Below are positions 21,101 through 30,089 of a stretch of DNA of 43,597 bases, in pieces. How positions within the stretch are numbered: position 1 is the first letter of the stretch; every line of letters begins with the position of its first letter. Position numbers and translations under genes: made by a program. Under the pieces are notes generated by a model that saw nothing but the letters and a program-made list of their open reading frames with translations, did not search any database and was not told the DNA's origin. Location: NCBI GenBank assembly GCA_025603075.1, contig MU626423.1:1-43597 (forward strand). Direction: 5' to 3'. The DNA is from Neoconidiobolus thromboides FSU 785 (Eukaryota > Entomophthoromycota > Entomophthoromycetes > Entomophthorales > Neoconidiobolaceae).

Positions 21101-23304
21101 TTTGTGTAAGAATTTTTAATCATTATTATAAAATAAATGGAACAATAATTCATTAATTATAACTTGAATTATTTTAGATTTATCGTGGAGTAATTAGAGA
21201 AGAAGAATCTAAAACTGGGACAAAATCTAAAAAGAAATATAATGTTTCTAAACAATCTGCTTTAAATGATCCTGAAACAAAAGCTGCTTTTATTAAACGT
21301 AAGTTTGTTTATTTTTATATAGTGATTTATGTATTTATGTTTTGTTTTTAGATTTACAGCAACTTCGCTCAATTACCTCTTCTATGATTGATGCCATTTT
21401 AGATTCATTAGATTCCATGCCTTATGGTGTTAGATATATCGCTAAAGAACTAAAGAAAGCATTAATTGTAGATAATTTTATTTAAAAGATATTATATAAA
21501 TGATTAATAATGTTTTATTACAGGCTAAATTCCCTGAAGAAAGACCAAATACAATTATTAAAGTAGTAGGACATTTGGTTTATTATAGATATATTAATCC
21601 TGCTATTACGTAAATTTAAAATTGGGTTTTATATGTATTTTGTTTTTAATGATGTATTATTTAGAGCACCAGAATTGTTTGATGTCATTGAAACTGTAAT
21701 TAATCCAATACAAAGAAAAAATTTAGCTGAAGTAAATATTAGAATATTGTATTAAAGATGATCTAGTTAATCAATGTATTTTTTTAGATTGCCAAAATGT
21801 TAAATCAAGTTTCAATGGGCAAATTATTTTCAGATGAAAATATCTTTTTACAACCCTTAAATAATTTTATTGGTTTTACAGCTGAGAAATTTGCTCGTTA
21901 TTTTGAATCAGGTAAATTTAATAGAGTGTAATATAGTTAAATAAATTAATATTAATAATTTATTTCTATATAAATAGTAACTGAAGTAGATGAGCCAGAA
22001 ATCGTATTTGACATTGATGAATATTTAGACCAAGTAAATACAAGAAAACCAACAATTTATATTTCATACAATGAAATTATTTCTTTACATCGTTTAATCC
22101 ATGAAAATGCAGATATAATTGCAGTAGATGAAAACGATCCTATTCATAAAATACTTAATGAGTTAGGTCCTGCTCCTCAATTGATGAATTTTGATGATCG
22201 TACACTTGGTAAAGAAATTGCTTTAGTATTAACCGACCCTTTAACTAGTAATAACCGTAAGTATAAATTATTTATTTATTTAATAGTAGTTTATTTTATC
22301 TTATTTTTTAACCTAGAAAAAGCTGAAGTTGCCCAACAAATCTTTTTAGAAACTAAAAGACAAGTATTATATGTTATTAAAGTACAATCTGGTCAAACAC
22401 TGCATAGTATATTATTAAAAGAAGTATCAAAAGAAGAAGAAGTTAAATATTCTATAATACTTGATGAAGAAATATCGAATAACGAAAAAATCAATGATTC
22501 ACCATCACCTTCCGAATCATCTTCTAGTTCCATTGATCTTTTAACTTCTGATTTTTTGGCCAATTTAAGAAGGTAAAAATTCAATTTAATATTAATTATT
22601 GCATAATATTAACAATTTAATCTATTTTAATTAGACTTACTTTAACACAACTTAAACAACATATCTTAAAAAATATGGAAGATTTAGAATCTTATGGATT
22701 AGTATCAAAAGAAGATGGCTATCAATCGATTGTCAATGCTATTGCAAAAGATATTAAAAATAAACACCAACGACGCCAACAAAGATCAGAAGAATTCCGC
22801 AAAGTCCGACAAACTTTAGTGAATTTATCTGAAATCAGCAGTTTTTTATTAGAACAAAAAAAGTCTTACCACTCTTACATTTCCACTTGTATGTCTAATC
22901 TGCGTGCTGGAAAAGCACAAAAAAAACATCGAACAAGACCATTTTCACAACAGTATTTTCATGTTAAAGGTTTACAACGATCTGGCAAAATGCCTAAATT
23001 TGGATCTTATAAATATAAAGCCGATGAATTATATAAAAGAGGAATATTAGAATCTATCGCTAAATTCAATCCAAATGATTTTGGTAAAATGTCATTGACT
23101 ATTTCTTCAGATGAAATGGGTGTATTCCATGTAGAAGCAGCTTTACATGGGTTGAAGATTCCTAATGCTAAGGTAGAGTTAAGGTTTGATGAATTATTAC
23201 AAGCTCAGTTTGATAATGTTACAACATTGTCACTGTTTGATGAACAAGTCAAAGTCAATGTTAATTTATTGTTATATTTGATTAATAAGAAATTTTATAC
23301 GTAA
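18158..23304 (+). CDS. rng2: IQGAP/Rng2-type RasGAP-like cytokinesis scaffold, 14 exons
   Basis: IQGAPs organise actin and the cytokinetic ring. Exons: 18158-18411, 18489-18618, 18680-19327, 19381-20248, 20302-20855, 20911-21105, 21178-21298, 21352-21467, 21524-21609, 21665-21731, 21788-21911, 21978-22256, 22317-22572 and 22635-23304. The sum is 4368 nt (1455 residues) with every phase consistent. An N-terminal calponin-homology domain (about residues 65-200; AYEYLCHIGE, NGIVLAKLVKKFEPD, NINYVFSALNKIGLP) binds actin. About 13 IQ-type repeats (257-633, mostly LQxxxRGxLxR) should bind calmodulin or light chains. A RasGAP-related domain (about 745-1075) carries RGNPVFIQLAVHYNRGAKER and HLVYYRYINPAI. 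A RasGAP-C domain (1233-1455) ends the protein. No WW domain is seen, as in yeast IQGAPs. Length is close to Rng2 and Iqg1. Unlike animal IQGAPs, an Arg sits at the finger position (see findings). Confidence 0.94.
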
Positions 23305-23430
23305 ATGGGAGAGTTGAAGGAAAATAGGGAAGTTATTTAATAATAAACATAGTAATAATTGGATATTTGATTGAATTTTATGATTTTAATTTTGGTTTTT
23401 TGATTTGTTAATTTTTATAATTTAAAAAAC
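23305..23430. other. 3' flank of IQGAP
   Basis: Short AT-rich flank with no feature. Confidence 0.4.
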
Positions 23431-23482
23431 GGTCCTGTGGCCCAATCGATAAGGCGTCTGCCTGTCTACGCAACAGAAGATT
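23431..23482 (+). pseudogene. Broken tRNA-Arg(ACG)-like gene
   Basis: GGTCCTGTGGCCCAATCGAT then AAGGCGTCTG is a canonical 5' acceptor strand and D-arm of a eukaryotic arginine tRNA. The anticodon region reads CTGT-CTACGCA-ACAG with anticodon ACG, then AAGATT as in arginine tRNAs. There appear to be extra bases between the expected TCTG stem strand and the loop. The T-arm and the 3' acceptor strand (which should end about CAGGACC) are replaced by unrelated AT-rich DNA. It is therefore not a functional tRNA gene. Confidence 0.6.
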
Positions 23483-24150
23483 AATATTCCAAATTTATTC
23501 AAAGGAAAATAATTAAGAAAAAGCTTCATGTATTTAGCGTTCTTAAAGCAGTTGGCATAGTGGATGTATATAATCTTTCAGCTTATCTCCTAGATTTGAA
23601 AAACTCGTACTTTTCAAATTAGAAAGTAGCCAGAGAACTTCATTACAATTTGAATTTATGATACTTTCCTCAAAAGCTATTATCTTCTAAATTTTTAATA
23701 CTTTCTTTAAATTATTTAATAATTTTAATTAATGTATTTTATCATTTCATTTATTTATTTACAATATCCAGTCATTTTACTATTTATGATACTATACCAA
23801 CAATTAGTATCTTATTATTTTAGCACTTTGTTACTAATTTCTATTTCATTTTCAACTATTTTATTCACATTTTTCAACATTAATCTTGAACTATATACTA
23901 TTTCAATTTCAATTACTATTTTACATTCATAAAGATATCAATCAAAAGTTTACCATCAAACCAATAGTTTATTTTATATCAAATTCAAACTAAAATATTA
24001 AATCCACTAATTATTGAATTATGATCTAAAAATATACTACTAGAACTTCCTAACGTAAGTTCTATAGTTATTGAGAATTACTACTTGCTAGTAACTGAAC
24101 GCGGGGTTTAGTTTAAGAGATTAAATGGATACAGTTATTATTTGGGGTAT
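23483..24150. other. AT-rich intergenic DNA
   Basis: An open frame at 23732-23932 is a hydrophobic product of low-complexity AT sequence and is not considered a gene. Confidence 0.4.
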
Positions 24151-24255
24151 ACCTTCGTGGTTAGGCTAAAAGGTGCTTGGATATCTCCAGGAGACTGAAA
24201 CAATATACAGTTTGTCTGTGGAATAGAAGATTCCAGGTTCGACCCCGCCGGGGAT
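24151..24255 (+). pseudogene. tRNA-like sequence, degenerate
   Basis: ACCTTCGTGG resembles a 5' acceptor strand plus linker (tRNA-Trp in fungi begins similarly). AGATTCCAGGTTCGACCCCG near 24228-24247 holds a good pol III B box (GGTTCGA). The 3' CGGGGAT can pair partly with the 5' ACCTTCG. Between them CTCCAGG could offer a CCA anticodon, but no proper anticodon or T stem forms without assuming an intron and mismatches. It is probably a tRNA relic or a chimera of tRNA pieces. Confidence 0.35.
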
Positions 24256-24517
24256 TATAAACTGGGTAAGTACTTTTAGGGCAACTTTAAACTTTTGTCC
24301 ACTTTTTACGGTACTGGTTTTAAAAAACATATTTAAAGCTACTATAAAAGTGAGAGGTTATGTTGGAAATAGCCAATCAATATATAACTGGTTTTGAGCC
24401 ATCACTATTTTAAACCTTTAATAGTTCAGTACGTTTATTTTTTTAACATGAAATTTCCAACTTCACAATAAACTCAACTAATAATAAATATTAATTAAAA
24501 GGAACAATATTACAATA

Positions 24518-26610
24518 ATGAATGAAACGTATCGACGCTCATATTTTATATTTTTATTTATTTTGTATGTATTTTTAAATGTTCAAATGATGAATAATAC
24601 ACCATCTGAAAGAGATAACGATTTACATAAAAAAAGAATAAACTTTATCAATGGTACTATTACAAACTCAACATTTGATTCAACAGATTTTGGTTTACCT
24701 GAAGGATTAAAGAAATTTCAAAAAGTGATATTTGATGAAGAGTTAATTAAGAATTCAGAGGGCAAATTTTACCATGGGCTAAATGTCAGTTTTAAAGCGG
24801 ATTGGAATAAACAACTAGTAGAAAAAATAGACATGAAAAGAACATTACCAAAAACTGAAGAAGATCCAAATAATAATAACACAGATACAAGTAAATGGCG
24901 ACAAGGTATGAATGCTTCTGATACTGGGTACTTTAATTTCCAGTTACGTTCAAAACCTACTAAGTTTGATAAACACTTAACAAAAGACATTAAATTTTTA
25001 CAAGGGTATATTAATGTTTATACTGATATTGCACAATCCAACTCGTATACTTTTTTGATGGAAGGCTTCCATTTTCTGAAAAATGGCTCCGCTTATTTAC
25101 ATGGGTATTCATCAATCAATAATTATAATCCAATTAATGTGATGAAGCTGTTGCCTGATGAAGACACATTTAATACTGTAAAGAAATTTTATAATGAAAG
25201 TTATATAGATAGAATTTCTGTTTATGAAGATATTGGGCAAGATTTCTTCGAAAGTAGTAATTCAACATGTTATTTAGAAATGTTATTACAAATTAAACCA
25301 TTTGATAAAAAATATTCATTAGATCAAATATCAAGTTTAGAACAAGAATTAAAAGATCCAAAAGGTTTGCCAACGATACCATCTATTCCAGTCCATACAA
25401 ATTTTTTTATGTATTCCCCAAATTGTCCAGAAATTGTATTAACTAGTTATGATACAAAAGGAATTAAAACAGAGCTAGTTACTAATAAACAGACGAACTA
25501 TGCATTAATGGTAACTGCTTTGGGATTGTTTAGTACTTTACTATATATTAGTCAAATTGAATATACTTCTACAGCCTCAATGATATCTAAGTTATCTTGG
25601 TGGAGTTTTGTATTTTTTACCATTATTGATGGTTACTTTTGTTTAACTCATCTTACTGGAGCTGTTTTATTCCGTCCTGTTCGAGGCCTGTTCCTGGCTG
25701 CTGCATTTTTTTACTTTATACAAGTAGCCTTTTTTGAATTAAGATATTTGCAAATGATCTTGAAGATACAACGTCCTGAAAGTTCTAGATTAAGACAACA
25801 TCAAGAAGCTGGTTATTTGAATATTCATTTTTATATCTTTATTCTAATTGGTATGTTTATTGTTTATCAAACATTAACTAGTCGAGGTGTATTTCAACAA
25901 ACTATATTAAGGTGTTTCTGTTTTTTTATGTATTCTTTTTGGTTACCACAAATTTGGAGAAATTTAAAAAGAGGTACAAGTAAAGGGTTATCGTTGTCAT
26001 TTATTTTGGGAATCTCTTTGTTTAAATTAGCAATACCATTATATTTATTTGCTTGTCCAAATAATTTGCTAGAAATCAAAGATGCAACAGAAACCAATTA
26101 TTCTTGGGTTTATTATCTTACGTTTTATGTAATTGTACAAATTATTATTTTATTATCCCAAGATATATTTGGTCCAAGATGGTTTACCCCAAGCTTTATT
26201 TTCCCGCCAACTTATAACTATCATCCATTATCATCTGCTGCACCACCACTTGATGAAGAAGCTCCTATTGATCCTTTGGAATCGGATTGTACTATTTGTA
26301 TGCTACCTTTGTTTCCAGAGAATTCAGAGTCAGACTTTAAGAACTCAAAGGGAGCCACATCAAATCCTAATGATCCATTACTGTCTACTAATAATCTAAA
26401 TGTCAATACAACAGCTACCTCAGCTTTAAATAGATTCACTAGTTCAAGAGGTATTATGGTAGCTCCTTGCTTTCATCGTTTTCATACACCTTGTTTGGAG
26501 CAGGTAAGAGTTTATTTTGAATAGTTTGATTTTTTATTAATGATTTCTTTTAGTGGATGCGTATTAAACTTGAATGTCCAGTTTGTCGTGCTCAACTTCC
26601 ACCTATCTAG
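24518..26610 (+). CDS. TUL1: Tul1/Dsc1-type transmembrane RING-H2 E3 ubiquitin ligase, 2 exons
   Basis: Exons 24518-26503 and 26554-26610 (50-nt intron GTAAGA...TTTTAG) encode 680 residues. An N-terminal signal or anchor segment (YFIFLFILYVFLNV) is followed by a luminal domain of about 300 residues with many N-glycosylation sequons. A multi-span membrane block follows (about 329-560; includes ALMVTALGLFSTLLYISQIE, VRGLFLAAAFFYFIQVAFF, and WLPQIWRNLKRGTSKGLS). A C-terminal RING finger completes it: CTICM, then APCFHRFHTPCLEQ, then WMRIKLECPVCRAQLPPI. This is the architecture of Tul1/Dsc1, the Golgi E3 of the DSC complex, which ubiquitinates membrane proteins and, in fission yeast, is required for SREBP cleavage. 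The intron falls inside the RING, so the unspliced frame would lose the last zinc ligands. A low-complexity insert (about 600-640) separates the two halves of the RING. Confidence 0.9.
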
Positions 26611-26979
26611 TGGGTTCTTATTTTTTTCAAATAAAAAGCAAAGGAACAAAGATAAATGGTATAATTTAGTTGTATCCATTCGTGTATAATATAAAATAAT
26701 ATTTAATATTTAATATTTAATTTAATTTACATATAGATAGAACAGTTATAATAATAATAATAAACAATGGGACTTAAGTCCTCACTATAACAAAAGAGGA
26801 AAATAAGAGCAAGATTGACTTTACCAAAATCTATCTGCTTTGTGAGTTGCCGATATTCTTTAAACACAAAATAAGACTACTTAGAATTACAGCGCTGTCT
26901 ATATATAAAAAAATATAAGAAATTGATTTAAAAATAATCGAAAGTAAAACAAAAAAAGCAACTTTTTAATCTAAGATAA
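26611..26979. other. Intergenic region between convergent TUL1 and NAA38-like genes
   Basis: Contains the short AT repeats (AATATTT)n at about 26698-26725 and (ATA)n near 26748-26762. No gene was seen. Confidence 0.5.
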
Positions 26980-27373
26980 CTAATTGTATAAATACGCTTG
27001 AAATTGCTCTACCTCAAATTTCGTAATATATTTTTTACCAATAATAACGGAACCAACTCGACGAGTGACATCTAATTCAAATACCAATTGTTAGACCCCA
27101 TATAAAAAAAAGCTCTAAGTCTCAAAAAGTAAACTCCTTACCTCCTCTATATTCAGTAGAATAGGCCAAAACTACGTTCCCTTGCTTATCAGCACAAGTA
27201 AATGTACCAATAAAACTTCGACCATCTGTAATAGTTACTTTGGCTAATTTATTCATTTTTTGCTTTAATTTTTGGATATTGCCTGATGGGATAATATTTC
27301 TCTCATTTGATAATGGACCATTGAAGGTGGTAATTGCTTCAACTTCTTGAATATCTGGTAAGCTAAGTTTCAT
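26980..27373 (-). CDS. NAA38: LSM-domain protein, NAA38/LSMD1-like (NatC auxiliary subunit), 2 exons
   Basis: Exons 27373-27142 and 27071-26980 give 324 nt (107 residues) with matching phases. The intron runs from GTAAGG to ATTAG, with CTAAC before the acceptor. An Sm/LSM fold is visible: KVTITDGRSFIGTFTCADKQ then GNVVLAYSTEYRG (Sm1-like) and VGSVIIGKKYITKFEVEQ (Sm2-like). The TITDGR core and VGxVIIxGKxI pattern match LSMD1/Naa38, the small auxiliary subunit of the NatC N-terminal acetyltransferase, better than canonical Sm proteins. The start is set at the ATG of MKLSLPDIQEVE, because the frame upstream opens only with a GTG codon. An upstream non-canonical exon cannot be excluded. Confidence 0.75.
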
Positions 27374-27549
27374 TAACAAGTCGTTGTTGATGTTAGAAGG
27401 AAAATTAATGGACTTGAGAAAATATTGAATGTGAAACACCTTGGCTATTAATTCATAAGTTTTACTTTTTACACCATTCGATTATATTTTTAGCAAGTTA
27501 AATACTTCAGTACTATTAATAAAATTTTAAGCTTAAAGCTTAAAGCTAA

Positions 27550-27623
27550 GTTTCCGTGGTGTAGTTGGTTATCACATCTGTCTAACACACAGAAGGTCTC
27601 CAGTTCGAATCTGGACGGAAACA
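27550..27623 (+). tRNA. tRNA-Val(AAC)
   Basis: A complete cloverleaf is visible. Acceptor GTTTCCG pairs with CGGAAAC. The D-arm is GTGT...TCAC. Anticodon stem TCTGT/ACAGA encloses loop CTAACAC with anticodon AAC at 27584-27586. The T-arm TCCAG-TTCGAAT-CTGGA is followed by discriminator A at 27623. No intron and no encoded CCA tail. A T4 run at 27628-27631 is a pol III terminator. Confidence 0.95.
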
Positions 27624-27694
27624 CTTATTTTGATCTCAATCTTTTTCAATCAGGTTTTACAAGTCCAACAATCAGATTCCCTGGCTATTCAAAT

Positions 27695-27790
27695 GGGGAT
27701 ATTTTTTGGTTTCATTACTTTTTCCATTTTTAAGCCCTATTTGAGTGGAAAAATTGTTAATAAAATTCTTAAACACAAAAATACATCCTC
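27695..27790 (-). mobile_element. MITE copy 13 (orientation B), TSD AAAT
   Basis: Starts GGGGATAT and ends CATCCTC, with core TAAGCCCTATTTGAGTGG. It is flanked by AAAT at 27691-27694 and 27791-27794. It lies 71 bp downstream of tRNA-Val. Confidence 0.9.
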
Positions 27791-28309
27791 AAATATTGTT
27801 TTTAACTGTTGTCATTTTTTATCAATCCTACTAACTGCTTATTAAGAAAAAAAAATGCCAAGTTCCCGTATTCAAAACAAGTTTTGAAATAATATCTAAT
27901 TACAAAAATTATCACTAAAATGACTATAAGAGAGTTGTAACAGCTTCTCAAACTATTTGTATTCCTTAGTTGTAAAAATGTGCTAGTTTATCTTAATTTA
28001 AATGACTAAGCAATGTTTTATTACTGCAAAATTTTGTTGTTTCTTATAACAAAATATACAATTAAAATATTTCAAATATATATTATGATGGTTAACCAAT
28101 ATAGAATACAAAACATCAATTTTTAATATTGATTATTGAGAAATTAGTGTTTGAAATTAGTTTTTTTAGAATTTAAGAATAATTGTAATTAAAAATTAAG
28201 ATATATAATGTTTTGACATTAAACAAAAAATATAACAAGGCAGTAAGTTGCTTTGTAATTTATTTATTGGTGTATTCACTTTACAAAGTTTATTCGTGAT
28301 GACTGTATC
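27791..28309. other. AT-rich intergenic DNA
   Basis: No gene or RNA was recognised. Confidence 0.4.
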
Positions 28310-29561
28310 ATTTAAATAGGCTTATAATCTGGAAGATCATTTAAGAGTTGAATGAATTGTTTATAATTAGGTTCAAGTTCTCTTAAATGAGTAATGTTCA
28401 TATTTTTCATAATATATATTTTTTAACATTGGTTCAACAAAAGGTATAATTTTCTCTTGATTGGAACGAGATTTAAAAACAGTAATTAAACCATTAAAAG
28501 TAGATTTAGTATATGTACTAATCTGCTCAAGAACTACCCTAAGGCTAAAAAGCTGAGAACTAAGTACAAGAACAAATCTTAATGTTGTTTCAATGCCTTT
28601 AGTATCTGCACCATGTCTTCTGTATTCATAACGACAACCATCAACCTTTGTGTTAAAGGTAGATGTTACTGTTACATTAAGCCTATCAAGCTCATCATCC
28701 TTACTATACTACCTATTCCGCCTTAATCTACTATAGTTATTTACTAGTCTAGGACTATGCAACTATTACTCACGTCATAAGAGATCAATAGAAGTATGAT
28801 ACACATAAAACAATAGATCTTTGGGAGAAAAAGCTCAACTAAATCATCAAAATGACTACCTGTATCAGTATGAATATTATTATGGCGTAAATATTTAGCT
28901 ATATTTTTAAGAGTATCATAATTGTTTAATGATGCTATAATAGTTTCGATAGACTCTGGTGTATAAAATGGGGTTATTTGTCTACTTGCATCATAACCTC
29001 CCTTCAAATAATGCCTTATTAGTGTATTTACCATAAAATTAGCAAAGATGACACTGATTATACAATGTGTACCTTTGTTCCCATTTTTGTCAAAATAACC
29101 ACCACCAACGATAAATAAATTTACTAGATCATTGAAATCGATATACTAGTCCCAACAAAGTAAGATAATACTACTATTAACGAATTGTAAATCTTTTTTA
29201 AATACGGAAAGATATGGGGATGTATTTTTGTGTTTAAGAATTTTACCAACAAATTTTCCGCTTAAATGGTGCTTAAAAAATGGAAAAAATAATGAAAAAA
29301 AACACTCTTATATGCTCGATATCATGGGGAAAAAACAAAATTAAAATGGATCTTATTAAAATAGCTATTATGGAGATTTGACTATTCAGAGAACTTGTTT
29401 CCTTTATCACTATCTAAAATTCTTACGGTGTTAAAGAATCGCTGTCTTTGATCTCTACTTGGTTCTCAAATTATGGGTTTTCTTACTATCAGCTGGCATT
29501 TTCTTAATACCAATTGTACCAAGAGAAGTAAAATGAAAAAGGTGCGTAAAAACAAGCTCAT
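28310..29561 (-). pseudogene. Tyrosinase pseudogene 2, interrupted by a MITE
   Basis: The DNA aligns end to end with the intact tyrosinase, from an ATG-equivalent at 29561 to a stop-equivalent near 28310. The CuA tryptophan codon has become TGA and the next His codon is TAT (FFPWH to FFP-stop-Y). Several frameshifts follow, including one after DDLVELF that destroys the DPLFYMHH signature. The first CuB helix His pair is kept (HNNIH). A MITE copy (29216-29309) sits just beyond the CuA motif, splitting the codons equivalent to RAYL-RMF. It is beyond repair as a coding sequence. Confidence 0.9.
29216..29309 (+). mobile_element. MITE copy 14 (orientation A), TSD ATAT, inside a tyrosinase pseudogene
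   Basis: Starts GGGGATGT and ends CACTCTT, with core TTTTCCGCTTAAATGGTGCT. It is flanked by ATAT at 29212-29215 and 29310-29313. Removing the element plus one ATAT restores alignment to the intact tyrosinase (GCATAC-CTT there, GCATAT-CTT here on the coding strand), so this copy defines the element's ends. Confidence 0.93.
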
Positions 29562-30089
29562 TTTCATTAAATAATTTGCAGTCCTTCAGGTTATTATTTA
29601 TACTTAAATTTTATTAATATATAATAATATTAATCCTAACACAATTGAATTTATACTGCTTTGATCATAAAACCTTCCTTTTATCTAACCCTACCTGAAC
29701 CCAGTTTTTAAATTTGTCCATCTTTATATTAATCATAAGCCTGTCCCAGACTTAAAAACACGTTTTTAGTCATAATTACATATATAATAAAGGCATATAG
29801 TTGAAAGCTATTAAATAAAGAGCTTAAAGGATAGTTTTTATTTAATTGTCTTTATTTTATAGAAAACATGACTAAAAATATATATTTCTAAATCCCTGAA
29901 GCAACTTTTACAGCTAGTGTAGGTAACGATATAATCTTTTCATTTTAAGTTTATAATATACTAACATGACCATATTTTTTTATTTTGGAATTCAAACTAT
30001 AAAAAATTAGAGAATGTAGGATACTGACCATTCTTAAACTAAAATTTACCTAATGAAAAACCTACCTACATCTTAATCCTTGATAAAAA
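29562..30089. other. Upstream region of tyrosinase pseudogene 2
   Basis: Near 29650 it contains tatactgctttgat, a relic of the tyrosinase promoter region. Nothing else was recognised. Confidence 0.4.

Noticed and set aside
23732-23932. 66-codon hydrophobic open frame
   Set aside because: Ile/Leu/Phe/Ser-only text from AT-rich DNA; not a credible membrane protein.
26133-26439. Overlapping open frames on both strands within TUL1
   Set aside because: They are shadows of the RING/linker region of the real gene.
27374-27439. Extension of the NAA38-like gene upstream to 27439
   Set aside because: It would need a GTG start codon. The first ATG in frame is at 27373, and the LSM fold is complete without the extension.
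27630-27845. 71-codon plus-strand open frame
   Set aside because: It starts in the tRNA-Val 3' flank and reads through MITE copy 13.
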